Shown in pieces: positions 16,400 to 24,434 of a stretch of 64,000 bases of DNA. Origin of the DNA: Streptomyces subrutilus (GTDB lineage Bacteria > Actinomycetota > Actinomycetes > Streptomycetales > Streptomycetaceae). The stretch is from positions 930,001 through 994,000 of the forward strand of contig NZ_CP023701.1 in NCBI RefSeq assembly GCF_008704535.1, given 5' to 3'. Made by a program: the position numbers and the translations under genes. Positions within the stretch are counted from its first letter, which is position 1, and every line of letters starts with the position of its first letter. Under the pieces are notes generated by a model that ran no database searches, was not told the origin of the DNA, and was given only the letters and a program-made list of their open reading frames with translations.

Positions 16400-16939
16400 G
16401 TGGCCCAGCGGGTGGTGGCCCAGCGCGTGGTGGTGGGTGTGAGCGGCTCGGCGGGCAGCCTGACGGCCCTGCACCGGGCGGCCGCCGAGGCGCGCGCACG
16501 GGACGCGGAGCTGTGGGCGGTACTGGCCTGGCAGTTGCCCGGCGGCGGTTTCGGCGGCCGGGCGTGGGGCGATCCCGAGCTCGTCGGGCAGTGCCGTGCC
16601 GCGGCGGTGGAGCGGCTCCGCGAGGCGCTCGACGCGGCGTTCGGCGCGGCGCGGGCGGGCGTGGTCCTCGTGGGCCGGACGGTCCGGGGCACCCCGGGGG
16701 CCTGCCTGGTCGACTCCGCCCGCGGCGGGGACCTGCTGGTGCTCGGCGCGGGTGCGCGCGGCGGCCCGCTGGGGGCGGCGTTCGGCGTGCTGCGGCCCTC
16801 GGTGGCCCGGTACTGCGTGGCGCACGCGCCCTGCCCCGTCCTGGCGGTGCCGCCGAGCCCGCTCCAGGGCGCGCTGGAGTCCGTACGCCGCCGCAACGCG
16901 TGGCACGTCCCGCTCGACGCGCGGGAGTTGACGGACTGA
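16400..16939 (+). CDS. Universal stress protein (single UspA domain)
   Basis: The GTG at 16400 is chosen because GGAGGTGGGGCG precedes it; an ATG at 16364 is in frame but lacks such a site. The 179-residue protein shows the UspA fold: RVVVGVSGSAGSLTALHRAA, AELWAVLAW, a long helix, and GDLLVLGAGARGGPLGA, followed by VARYCVAHAPCPVLAVP. The usual ATP motif G-2x-G-9x-G(S/T) is partly kept (GAGARGG ... GVLRPSVARYC). The expected role is in dormancy or redox stress. The first bases carry a near-duplicate of a 15-bp segment (GTGGCCCAGCG), a small tandem repeat in the coding start. Confidence 0.8.
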   Translation: MAQRVVAQRVVVGVSGSAGSLTALHRAAAEARARDAELWAVLAWQLPGGGFGGRAWGDPELVGQCRAAAVERLREALDAAFGAARAGVVLVGRTVRGTPGACLVDSARGGDLLVLGAGARGGPLGAAFGVLRPSVARYCVAHAPCPVLAVPPSPLQGALESVRRRNAWHVPLDARELTD

Positions 16940-16973
16940 GCGGCCCGGGTGGCGCCGGGTCCGGGCACGCGAA

Positions 16974-17013
16974 GGGGCGGCGGCCGGTGCGCGAACGCAC
17001 CGGCCGCCGCCCC
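16974..17013. terminator. Strong bidirectional terminator
   Basis: A perfect 18-bp stem (16974-16991 paired with 16996-17013) with a CGAA tetraloop lies between the convergent universal stress gene and GAPDH gene. It would terminate both. Confidence 0.9.
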
Positions 17014-17059
17014 TCGGCCGCGCCGCCGACCCGGCCGGGCCGGGTCCGTCCGGGCCGCT

Positions 17060-18505
17060 CTAGACGACCGGGACCGGGTACGTCGGGTACTCCACGCCTG
17101 AGACGTGCTGCACGACCCGGATGACCTGGCAGGAGTAGCCGAACTCGTTGTCGTACCAGAGGTACAGGATCGCGTCGTCGCCCTCGACCTTGAGCGCGCC
17201 GGCGTCGACGATCGAGGAGTGGCGCGAGCCGATGAAGTCGCTGGAGACCGCGTCGGGGGCGCTGATGAAGTCGATCTGGCGCTTGAGCGGCGAGGCCAGC
17301 GAGACGTTGCGGAGGTAGTCGAGGACCTCTTCGCGGGTGGTCTCGCGGGCGAGCCGCAGGTTGAGGATGGCGATCGACACGTTCGGCACCGGGACGCGGA
17401 TCGAGCTGCCGGTGATACGCGCCTTGAGGTCGGGCAGCGCCTTCGCGACGGCGGAGGCGGCGCCGGTCTCGGTGATGACCATGTTGAGCGGCGCGGAGCG
17501 GCCGCGGCGGTCGGAGCTGTGGTAATTGTCCAGCAGGTTCTGGTCGTTCGTGAACGAGTGGACGGTCTCCACGTGGCCGCGCAGCACGCCGTACTGGTCG
17601 GCCATGGCCTTGAGCGGCGGGACGATCGCGTTGGTGGTGCAGGACGCGCAGGACAGGATCTGCTCGTCGGGCTTGATCGTGTCGTGGTTGACGCCGTGCA
17701 CGATGTTCGGGACGTCGCCCTTGCCCGGAGCGGTCAGGACGACCTTGTCGATGCCGGGACGCAGGTGCTTGGACAGGCCCTCGCGATCGCGCCACTTGCC
17801 GGTGTTGTCGATGAGGATGGCGTTGTCGATGCCGTACGTCGTGTAGTCGACCTGCGAGGGGTCGCCGGCGTAGATCACCTTGATCTCGTTGCCGTTGGCG
17901 ATGATCGTGTTCGTCGCCTCGTCCACGGTGATCGTGCCCTGGAACTGGCCGTGGATCGAGTCGCGGCGCAGCAGCGAGGCGCGCTTGACGATGTCCTGGT
18001 CGCCGCCCTGGCGGACGACGATGGCGCGCAGGCGCAGGCCGTTGCCGGAGCCGGCCTTCTCGATCAGCAGGCGGGCGACGAGGCGGCCGATGCGGCCGAA
18101 GCCGTACAGGACGACGTCGCGGGCCTCGCGGCGCTCGATCTTGTTGTCGCCGGTGGCGCCGACGACGGCCTCGGCGGTGAACTCGGCGACCGACAGGCCC
18201 CGGTCGTCGCTCTGGTAGGTGGCGGCGAGCATGCCGATGTCGATCTGGGACGGGCCCAGGTCGAGCGTGGTGAGGGCCTGGAGGAACGGCAGGGTGTCGG
18301 TGACGGAGAGTTCCTCACCGGCGATCTGCCGGGCGAACCGGTGGGTCTTCAGGATGCTGACCACCGACTTGTTCACCAGGGAGCGGCTGTGGAGGAGGAC
18401 GGTGACGTCCCGCTCGCGGTGCAGCTTCCCGATGATCGGGATCATCGACTCCGCGATCTCCTCGCGGTTCTTCCAGTTGGTGAACGAGTCGTCATTGACA
18501 GTCAC
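17060..18505 (-). CDS. gap: Glyceraldehyde-3-phosphate dehydrogenase, long actinobacterial type
   Basis: The protein has 481 residues, about 140 longer than housekeeping GAPDH because of an N-terminal helical extension (residues 1-125). The NAD fold starts at VVLYGFGRIGRLVARLL (131-147). The catalytic cysteine is Cys289 in SCASCTTNAIVPPL. HVETVHSFTNDQNLLDNYH and the C-terminal LYLWYDNEFGYSCQV are diagnostic. Enzymes of this extended type are found in Streptomyces beside a classical gap and may work in gluconeogenesis or with NADP; that is inferred from the family. It is monocistronic, with a roughly 330-bp upstream region. Confidence 0.93.
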   Translation of the reverse strand: MTVNDDSFTNWKNREEIAESMIPIIGKLHRERDVTVLLHSRSLVNKSVVSILKTHRFARQIAGEELSVTDTLPFLQALTTLDLGPSQIDIGMLAATYQSDDRGLSVAEFTAEAVVGATGDNKIERREARDVVLYGFGRIGRLVARLLIEKAGSGNGLRLRAIVVRQGGDQDIVKRASLLRRDSIHGQFQGTITVDEATNTIIANGNEIKVIYAGDPSQVDYTTYGIDNAILIDNTGKWRDREGLSKHLRPGIDKVVLTAPGKGDVPNIVHGVNHDTIKPDEQILSCASCTTNAIVPPLKAMADQYGVLRGHVETVHSFTNDQNLLDNYHSSDRRGRSAPLNMVITETGAASAVAKALPDLKARITGSSIRVPVPNVSIAILNLRLARETTREEVLDYLRNVSLASPLKRQIDFISAPDAVSSDFIGSRHSSIVDAGALKVEGDDAILYLWYDNEFGYSCQVIRVVQHVSGVEYPTYPVPVV

Positions 18506-18832
18506 AGGCTTATCTTTCGAGCTAGGCGGCGCTCATATGCTAACCCGACACTTTTTCGACCACTCACGGGGTGCCCCCGGAGCCGTGTGCCGTGCGGCGG
18601 GCGGCCCAGCGGGCCGTGGCCGGCCGGGCCCCCCGAGCGGTCGCGGACCGGTCCGCGACCGGTCCGCGTCAGTGGCGCATCAGGAGCGGTGCGCCCGCCG
18701 TCAAGGTCGCGTCATGGGGTGGCCGGCAACGTACGGGGCGGGGCCGGACCGGGGATAGCTTCGTGGCGAGCCCCGGTCCGCCTCCCCGCGACCGGGGCCC
18801 CACCCGCCGCTCGTGGTTCCCCTGGAGGGCCC
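18506..18832. other. Intergenic region between gap and the SAV_915 gene, with a 16-bp palindrome
   Basis: No gene is seen in these 327 bp. It carries divergent promoters. The gap-proximal part (about 18510-18560) is unusually AT-rich and probably holds the gap promoter. A perfect palindrome CGCGGACCGGTCCGCG (18642-18657) is directly followed by a second copy of GACCGGTCCGCG. It could be an operator or a processing hairpin; no regulator can be named. Confidence 0.5.
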
Positions 18833-19189
18833 ATGTGTCTGTTCCTGTACGACGACGATCCCGAACCCGAGGAACGGGTCCCGGCCGGCCCCCTGTACGT
18901 ACCGGCCCGGCCGGGCCCCGCCCAGGTGGTGGTACGCCTCTTCCGCACCCCGCTCGGGGCGCGCACCGCCGTCGGCTTCACCAGCGCGGAGCGGCTGGCC
19001 GCCACGCTCGGCGACGCGCAGCCCTGGATCCGGCTCTCGGCGCCGGCGCTGCGCGCCGTGGCCCGGCCGCTCGGGGCTCAACTGCTGACCGTCGACCCGA
19101 CGCTCACCGCCCGTCCGGCGTCCGCGCCACCGGCGGCGCCTCCCGCGTCGGCGCCGCCGACCCCCGAGACCGCCGCCCGGACCGTCTGA
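18833..19189 (+). CDS. SAV_915-type small protein
   Basis: This 118-residue protein starts MCLFLYDDDPEPEERVPAGP, with CTGGAGG upstream. The middle (QVVVRLFRTPLGARTAVGFT followed by SAERLAATLGDAQPWIRLSA) matches the short SseB-like or SAV_915 proteins seen next to a lysA-type decarboxylase in Streptomyces. The tail is Pro/Ala-rich. It is 19 bp upstream of the decarboxylase gene and is probably co-transcribed. The function is unknown. Confidence 0.7.
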   Translation: MCLFLYDDDPEPEERVPAGPLYVPARPGPAQVVVRLFRTPLGARTAVGFTSAERLAATLGDAQPWIRLSAPALRAVARPLGAQLLTVDPTLTARPASAPPAAPPASAPPTPETAARTV

Positions 19190-19208
19190 CCCCGAAGGGG
19201 ATCGCACC

Positions 19209-20543
19209 ATGACCGTAGCCGTCCTCCCCGAGGTCACGGCCGACGCCGACGACCTGTCCGTCTGGCCCGCGTCCACCACGCTCCTGCCGCGCGGCGGCCT
19301 GTCCGTGGGCGGCGTGTCGCTGGCGGCCGTCGCCGAGCGGTACGACACCCCCGTCTACGTCCTGGACGAGGGCGAGGTGCGCGAGCGCTGCCGCACCTAC
19401 CGGGACGCCTTCCCGGACGCCGACGTCCTGTACGCGGCCAAGGCCTTCCTCTGCCGCGCGATGGTGCGCTGGGTCCGGGAGGAGGGGCTGGGCCTCGACG
19501 TCTGCTCCGCCGGGGAACTGGAGCTCGCCGTCACCGCGGGCTTCCCGCCCGAGCGCATCACCCTGCACGGCAACGCCAAGTCGCCCCGCGACATCGAGAC
19601 CGCCCTGCGGCTCGGGGTGGGGCGGATCGTGATCGACAGCCCGTCGGAGATCCCCCGCATCGCCGCCGCCGTCGGGCCTCGGGGGCGCCAGAGGGTGATG
19701 GTGCGGGTGGTGCCCGGGGTGTCGGCCGGTGGCCACGAGAAGATCCGTACGGGTACGGAGGAGCAGAAGTTCGGCCTCTCCCTCACGGACGGCTCCGCGC
19801 AGCACGCCATCGCCCGGATCCTCGGCCAGCCGCAGCTCGAACTGACCGGCCTGCACTGCCACATCGGCTCGCAGGTGACCAGCGTGAAGTCGTACGAGGT
19901 GGCGCTGCGCCGCATGGTGGGCCTGATGGCGCGCGTCCGCGACGGCCACGGGATCGCCCTGCCCGAACTCGACATGGGCGGCGGGCACGGCATCGCGTAC
20001 CGGCCCGGCGAACCCGCCCTGGACCTCACCGCGCTGGCGCGCAAGCTGCGGACCGGTCTGGCCGAGAGCTGCGCCGCCGCCGGGCTGCCCGTGCCCCGGC
20101 TGTCCGTGGAGCCGGGCCGGGCCATCGCCGGGCCGGCCGGGGTGGCGCTGTACCGGGTGCTGGCGGTCAAGCGCACGGGCGAGCGGCTGTTCGTGGCCGT
20201 GGACGGCGGGATGAGCGACAACCCGAGGCCGGCGCTGTACGGGGTGCGGTACGCGCCCCGGCTGGTGGGCCGCGGCTCGTCGGCCGCGCCGCGCACGGCC
20301 ACGGTCGTCGGCCGGCACTGCGAGGCGGGCGACGTGCTGGCCGCCGACGTCCCGCTGCCCGGCGACGTCCACCCGGGCGACCTGCTGGCGGTGCCGGTGG
20401 CGGGCGCCTACCAGCTGTCCATGGCCTCGGGCTACAACCTGGTCGGCCGCCCGCCCCTGGTGGCGGTCCACGAGGGCACGACCCGGCTGCTGGTCCGCCG
20501 CGAAACCCTGGCCGACTTCCGCAACCGCGACATCGGCGGCTGA
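19209..20543 (+). CDS. lysA: Diaminopimelate decarboxylase family, PLP fold III
   Basis: This 444-residue protein fits LysA. The PLP lysine is Lys78 in DVLYAAKAF, followed by GLGLDVCSAGELELA. The HCHIGSQ stretch binding phosphate and PLP lies in the barrel, ELDMGGGHGIAYRPGE supplies the Gly-rich loop, and GRHCEAGDVLAADV holds the conserved cysteine of the second subunit. The reaction expected is meso-DAP to L-lysine. Streptomyces usually has a second lysA paired with hom/thrC; this copy, paired with a SAV_915 gene and with no lysine genes near, could act on a related amino acid. The family is sure; the substrate is less so. Confidence 0.85.
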   Translation: MTVAVLPEVTADADDLSVWPASTTLLPRGGLSVGGVSLAAVAERYDTPVYVLDEGEVRERCRTYRDAFPDADVLYAAKAFLCRAMVRWVREEGLGLDVCSAGELELAVTAGFPPERITLHGNAKSPRDIETALRLGVGRIVIDSPSEIPRIAAAVGPRGRQRVMVRVVPGVSAGGHEKIRTGTEEQKFGLSLTDGSAQHAIARILGQPQLELTGLHCHIGSQVTSVKSYEVALRRMVGLMARVRDGHGIALPELDMGGGHGIAYRPGEPALDLTALARKLRTGLAESCAAAGLPVPRLSVEPGRAIAGPAGVALYRVLAVKRTGERLFVAVDGGMSDNPRPALYGVRYAPRLVGRGSSAAPRTATVVGRHCEAGDVLAADVPLPGDVHPGDLLAVPVAGAYQLSMASGYNLVGRPPLVAVHEGTTRLLVRRETLADFRNRDIGG

Positions 20544-20717
20544 GCCGCCCGTCCGGGCCCGCGACCAGGAGCCGACGCTTGATGACGTGGGAGCGCTGGA
20601 CCGATTCGCGGCGGCGCTGGGGGCCTTCGCGGCGAAGGCCGCGGGTGTAGGGGCGGGGCGCGGTCACAGGCGGCTGCGGATGTCGTCGCTGAGGGGGACG
20701 AGGTCCAGGCCGCGGTA

Positions 20718-21008
20718 GTGCATCCACCCGGCGGCGGCCGCGTCGTGGCTGCCTTCGTCGCCGTGGCGGCAGCCGCTCACGAGCTGGAGGGGCGGGCCTG
20801 GCGCGAGCGTCAGCATCGCGTGAACTGGGGTGAAGACAGCCTCGTCGACAGCGCCTTCTACGACTTCGCCGACCACCAGGCCCTGCCGGAGCACGAGAGG
20901 CAGACCGCCGACGCCCTGCTCCGCACACAGCACCGGTGGCCTTGGCTCCGCACCCGCAAGCGCCTCATGCGCACCTGGGTGACGACCCATCCCGACGTGA
21001 GCAGCTGA
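20718..21008 (+). CDS. Small hypothetical protein in a decayed region, low certainty
   Basis: This open frame of up to 96 residues has a plausible soluble C-terminal part (WRERQHRVNWGEDSLVDSAF followed by YDFADHQALPEHERQTADAL, ending RLMRTWVTTHPDVSS), and a terminator follows at 21036. Its first 25 residues look like non-coding GC sequence, so it may be a 5'-truncated remnant. On the other strand a frame ending GWMHYRGLDLVPLSDDIRSRL (stop 20664) looks like the tail of another lost protein. The stretch 20544-20717 otherwise holds only a 19-bp palindrome at 20622-20640. I recognise neither family. The region marks the left border of the accessory island. Confidence 0.35.
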   Translation: MHPPGGGRVVAAFVAVAAAAHELEGRAWRERQHRVNWGEDSLVDSAFYDFADHQALPEHERQTADALLRTQHRWPWLRTRKRLMRTWVTTHPDVSS

Positions 21009-21035
21009 CGCGGAAGTCTGGACAGCCAGCTCAAC

Positions 21036-21063
21036 GTCCCCGGCGCCATCCCGCGCCGGGGAC
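21036..21063 (+). terminator. Terminator hairpin after the small hypothetical gene
   Basis: An 11-bp stem (GTCCCCGGCGC at 21036-21046 with 21053-21063) and a 6-base loop are followed by TTTCG. It is placed 28 bp after the stop of the small frame at 20718-21008. Confidence 0.6.
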
Positions 21064-21170
21064 TTTCGCGCTGACAAGACCCCGCGCCGGACTGACATCT
21101 ACTCTGCGCACGACAGGGACGGTTCCCGTCGTGAGCGCCGTGTTCCGGCGGAACACGGTGCCGAAACGAC

Positions 21171-21209
21171 AGAAGCCCCCGACCGCTGGGAGCGCGGTCG
21201 GGGGCTTCT
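21171..21209 (-). terminator. Terminator downstream of the flagellin-like operon
   Basis: A perfect 16-bp stem (21171-21186 with 21194-21209), loop of 7, lies just after the stop of the 103-residue minus-strand gene at 21234. A second 19-bp palindrome, CGTGTTCCGGCGGAACACG, occupies 21139-21157. Read leftwards, the main hairpin is followed by TGTCGTTTCGG, so it should end the transcript coming from 23105. Confidence 0.75.
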
Positions 21210-21233
21210 GGGTGTGTCCTGGTGGTGGCTCGG

Positions 21234-21545
21234 TCACCGGTTTCCGGTGACCGAGCAGGGGCGGTTGCCGTTCTGATCGGCCCTGGGTGTCACGGAGCCG
21301 ACCGTAGACGGCTGCGGCGGAGGGTGGAGGTACACCTCGCACGCGGCGGCGAAGATGACGGCGAACGTCTCGGAGGGGTCGTCCTGGAGGCACTCCCACC
21401 ACGCCATGGCGACCAGGTCGGCCAGCTCCTCAGCGTGCTCCTGGTCGATGTCGACAGCGGCGCCGGTCGCGCAGCGCGGGCCGCGCGCGGTGAGCCAGGC
21501 CGGGGGTGTCCCGGGCGGGTGGCAGACGTGCAGGGCGGCGTACAC
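21234..21545 (-). CDS. Hypothetical protein following the flagellin-like gene
   Basis: A GTG at 21545 starts a 103-residue frame 12 bp after the stop of the flagellin-like gene, with a terminator after its own stop, so the two look like one transcript. I do not recognise it. It has two cysteine-bearing segments (ALHVCHPPGTPP; GPRCATGAAVDI) and an acidic helix (QEHAEELADLVAMAWWECLQ, then DPSETFAVIFAAACEVYLHP). There is no signal peptide and no membrane helix. The N-terminus begins without a clear ribosome site, so it may be the C-terminal remnant of a longer protein. Confidence 0.45.
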   Translation of the reverse strand: MYAALHVCHPPGTPPAWLTARGPRCATGAAVDIDQEHAEELADLVAMAWWECLQDDPSETFAVIFAAACEVYLHPPPQPSTVGSVTPRADQNGNRPCSVTGNR

Positions 21546-21557
21546 GAGGCCGGATTA

Positions 21558-23105
21558 CTAGAGGGTGTTGAGGAGCGCCAGGATTCCCTGAGGTCCTTCG
21601 CCGGGTGTGCGGAGCGCTTCCGTGGCTGTCTGTTGCAGGATTTCCCTCTTGGTGAGGTTGGCGGTCTTGGACTCGCTGGCGCGGGCTTCGGACAGGCCGG
21701 CGATGGTGTTGTCGAGGTTGGCGATGATGCCGCTGAGCCGGTCTCGTGCGGCACTGAGTGCACCACGGTAGTTGTGGACGCTGTCGATCGCGGTGGTGAT
21801 GGGGGCGAGGAGATCAGGGCCTGCGGGGTCCTGCCGGGTCAGATCGGCGGTGTCCACGCCCAGCGTGACGGTGTCGGTCTTCTGCAGATGGATGGTGAGG
21901 ATCTCGCTCTCGTCGGCGCCGACCCGGATGACCTGGGGGGACTCCTCGGCGAGGATGCGAATGCCGTTGAAGTCGGTTTGGGCGGAGATCGTGTCGATCT
22001 CCGCCCGGCACTGGGCGACGTCTGCCTGGAGCAGTGACAGGATCGTCCTGCTGTTCGTCCCGTTTACTCCCTGCGCGGTCACCGTGTACATCCGCTGCAG
22101 GTGCTCGACCACCTGCTTGAGGGCGTCTTCGGCGGCCTGCGTGAGGGCGACGCCGTTGGCCGCGTTGCCGCTCGCCAGGGTCAGGGCGTCGATCTGCGCG
22201 GTGTACTGGTCGGCGGCGGACGGGGCACCGGGATCCGCCGCCTCGAACGCCTTGGCCTGGAGCCGGGCGCGGGCCGCGGACAGGTTGGTGATGGTGTTGT
22301 CGAGATTGACGATGATGCTATCGAGCTGGTTCTGGGCGGCGCCCATCTCACCACGGAAGCTGACGACGCGGTCGAGCGCGGTGCTGATGAGTTGGAGGGG
22401 ACCGGGGTCCGGGTGGTCCTTGAGGGTGAGGTCGATACTGTCCAGGCCCAGCGCCTCGCTGTCCACCTTCTGCAAGTGGATGGTGAGGGTCTCGCCCTCG
22501 TCGGCCCCTACTCGAACAACCTGGTCGAGTTCCTGGGAAAAGACCTGGAGGCCGTTGAAGTCGGTCTGGGCGGCAATCCTGTTGATCTCGAACAGGCACT
22601 GGGACGCTTCTGCCTGGAGTGAGGCCAGGCCCGTGCTGCTGTTCGTCCCGTTCAGGCTCTGCACGGTCAGCCTGTGCACACTCTGCAGGTTCTCGACCAC
22701 CTCCGTGAGGGCGCCTTCGACGGTCTGCGCGAGGGACAGGCCGTCGGCCGCACTGCGGATCGCCAGGGTCAGGGCGTCGATCTGCGCGGTGTAAGGGTCA
22801 GCAGCGGACGGCACGTCGGCATCCGGCACCCCGAATGCCTTGATGCACGCGGGTGCGATCGACTCCACGAACGGCGGTACTTCGTGGGCCACTTGGGCGG
22901 TGACCTCTTGCAGCCCCACGTCGGCCCGCTTGGAGAGCGCGATCAAGTCCTCGGTGGCGACGTGCGTCCACACCTCCGGCCAGGTGAGCTCAACGTTGGG
23001 CCCGCTGTTGATCCACGAGGCGAACTTGCCCGCAGTCGCCGGATCCTCCGCCAGGTCCGCTATCAGCTTCCCCACCCGCTGCACCCGATCGGTGGATTCG
23101 CTCAT
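21558..23105 (-). CDS. Tandem flagellin-like domain protein with a non-flagellar N-terminus
   Basis: The protein has 515 residues. ATG 23105 follows a GTGGGGGTTGTG ribosome site. Residues 1-100 are unlike flagellin and contain ADVGLQEVTAQVAHEVPPFV, reminiscent of YidB/DUF937 proteins. Residues 101-286 and 297-515 are two copies of a flagellin D1 core, about 60% identical by eye over 127 positions. Marks of flagellin include SAADGLSLAQTVEGALTEVV, the NGTNS turn (152-156 and 348-352), AAQTDFNGLQVF and RVGADEGETLTIHLQKVD, then NQLDSIIVNLDNTITNLSAA. The second copy alone keeps the flagellin C-terminal tail (KREILQQTATEALRTPGEGP followed by QGILALLNTL). The N-terminal D0 helix is missing from both copies, as are D2/D3. 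No flagellar gene is near and Streptomyces is non-motile. GC is visibly lower than in neighbours. The function is unknown. Confidence 0.85.
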   Translation of the reverse strand: MSESTDRVQRVGKLIADLAEDPATAGKFASWINSGPNVELTWPEVWTHVATEDLIALSKRADVGLQEVTAQVAHEVPPFVESIAPACIKAFGVPDADVPSAADPYTAQIDALTLAIRSAADGLSLAQTVEGALTEVVENLQSVHRLTVQSLNGTNSSTGLASLQAEASQCLFEINRIAAQTDFNGLQVFSQELDQVVRVGADEGETLTIHLQKVDSEALGLDSIDLTLKDHPDPGPLQLISTALDRVVSFRGEMGAAQNQLDSIIVNLDNTITNLSAARARLQAKAFEAADPGAPSAADQYTAQIDALTLASGNAANGVALTQAAEDALKQVVEHLQRMYTVTAQGVNGTNSRTILSLLQADVAQCRAEIDTISAQTDFNGIRILAEESPQVIRVGADESEILTIHLQKTDTVTLGVDTADLTRQDPAGPDLLAPITTAIDSVHNYRGALSAARDRLSGIIANLDNTIAGLSEARASESKTANLTKREILQQTATEALRTPGEGPQGILALLNTL

Positions 23106-23230
23106 CACAACCCCCACTACGCTCAAAGAAATTGAAGAAACAAAAGCATCTTCACAGAAAACGTCCAACCCGCCCTAAAGAAAGGCCAACATCTCCCGAA
23201 ACCGAGACGAAGACAGTTTTCGTGTGATAG

Positions 23231-23520
23231 AGGCACCGAAAGGGTCTGTCCAGTAAACGGGCCTTCCACGAATTTTGTAGGCGTTGATCGGCTGCTCGGT
23301 TTCGGCCCGGCCGGGTGCCTCACTGCGGCAGGGTGGTGGTGTGTGATGTCGAGCTGACAGACCTGTTGCCGCACCTCTCGTCGGTGCTGGTCGAGACGGT
23401 GGAGACAGACGGAGGCCTGGTCAGGATCACAGTGCGGACCGTGGACGCGGTGCCGGTGGACTGTCCCGGCTGCGGGCGGCCATCGGACTGGGACCACAGT
23501 CGACCAGCCCGGCGCCGGCG
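23231..23520 (+). mobile_element. ISL3-family insertion sequence fragment (left end)
   Basis: The sequence GGGTCTGTCCAGTAAACGGG near 23235 resembles the terminal repeat of ISL3 elements. About 100 bp later a frame reads VELTDLLPHLSSVLVETVET, LVRITVRTVDAVPVDCPGCG and RPSDWDHSRPARR, the N-terminal zinc-binding part of an ISL3 transposase (CPGC). The similarity stops near 23520, so only some 60 residues of about 400-500 remain. The fragment lies upstream of, and divergent from, the flagellin-like gene, in the same frame as the Ku remnant that follows. Confidence 0.75.
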
Positions 23521-23689
23521 GGGACGTGTGCGGGATCACCGGGCCGAGCGCGGCGCTTTGCGCGCTCGTGACAGTCGCTGCACGAGCCGTCCGTCATCCT
23601 CGTCACGGCTCTCCCGTGCCCGTAGCACCACCGTTCAGCACCCACCCCTGAGCACCCGAACCGCCCCGCCACCAAGACCCGGAGGCTTC

Positions 23690-24082
23690 CACGACTCCTT
23701 CCGCGAGAAGGTCGAGGCCCTGGTGAAGGCGAAGGCGGCCGGAGAGACGGTGGAGAAGGCCGAACCGCCGGCGGAGCCGACCGGTGCCGTCGACCTCATG
23801 GAGGCCCTGCGCGCCAGTGTCGAGCGGGCCGGCAGTCCCAAGGACACCGGCGAGAAGGCAGCCTCCCCCGGCGGCCGGGCGGCCGGCGGAAAGAAGGCGC
23901 CCGCCGCGAAGAAGCGGGCGCGCTCCGGGCCGGCAGCCAAGGGCCGGGAGCTGGCGGCGCTGACGAAGGCCGAGCTGTACGAGAAGGCGGCCGCGGCCGG
24001 CATCCCGGGCCGTTCGTCCATGAACCACGACCAGCTCGCCGACGCTCTCGCCCACACCGGCCGCGACCGGCGCAAGGCCTGA
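23690..24082 (+). pseudogene. ku: C-terminal remnant of a Ku DNA end-binding protein
   Basis: From about residue FHDSFREKVEALVKAKAAGE, the frame carries AVDLMEALRASVERAG, the conserved end of the bacterial Ku core. A Lys/Ala-rich linker (AAGGKKAPAAKKRARSG) and a SAP-like module (LAALTKAELYEKAAAAGIPG, RSSMNHDQLADAL) follow, as in Streptomyces Ku. The beta-barrel core of about 230 residues is gone. The open frame runs unbroken from the ISL3 fragment at 23315 through a roughly 60-residue unrecognised stretch into this tail, so a chimeric protein could be made, but it would lack the DNA-encircling ring. It is probably an inactive leftover of a deletion. Confidence 0.75.
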
Positions 24083-24120
24083 CCGCCGCGTGGTGGGAGG
24101 TCTGACGGGCACGGTCGTGG

Positions 24121-24378
24121 TCAGGCCACCGTGACGCGCAGGACGTACGGCTCGCCCGTACTGATCGCCTGCGCCTGTTCCCTGAGATCCGCGTCCGTGA
24201 AGCCGAGCAGCGCCTGATCGGCGGCCCGGCGCAGCAACGGGAGGATCTCGGCGACGGGCCGGCCTCGGTGCACTTCGGCGAGCTCGGCGAAGGCCCGCTG
24301 GTAGGGGGCTCCGTAGGTGCTCGCGCTGTCGGCCAGCAGGTGGTCAAGGTGCTGTCGCTCGATGCTGATCTCGCCCAT
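24121..24378 (-). CDS. Small hypothetical protein, 85 aa
   Basis: ATG 24378, with AAGGAGCGGGCC upstream, starts an 85-residue, mostly helical, slightly acidic soluble protein (ISIERQHLDHLLADSASTYG; RPVAEILPLLRRAADQALLG; ADLREQAQAISTGEPYVLRV). I do not recognise a named family. Good coding bias and a clear ribosome site support it as a real gene. It is convergent with the Ku remnant, and the next minus-strand frame ends 57 bp upstream of its start. Confidence 0.6.
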   Translation of the reverse strand: MGEISIERQHLDHLLADSASTYGAPYQRAFAELAEVHRGRPVAEILPLLRRAADQALLGFTDADLREQAQAISTGEPYVLRVTVA

Positions 24379-24434
24379 GGCCCGCTCCTTCGGTCCTCCG
24401 GAGCCCCGTCCGGTCCGGACCCTCGCCTTCGACG

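Noticed and set aside
21558..23105. A functional flagellar filament gene
   Set aside because: The N-terminal D0 segment is missing from both repeats and no export, hook or chaperone gene is near. The protein is flagellin-derived but not an ordinary flagellin.
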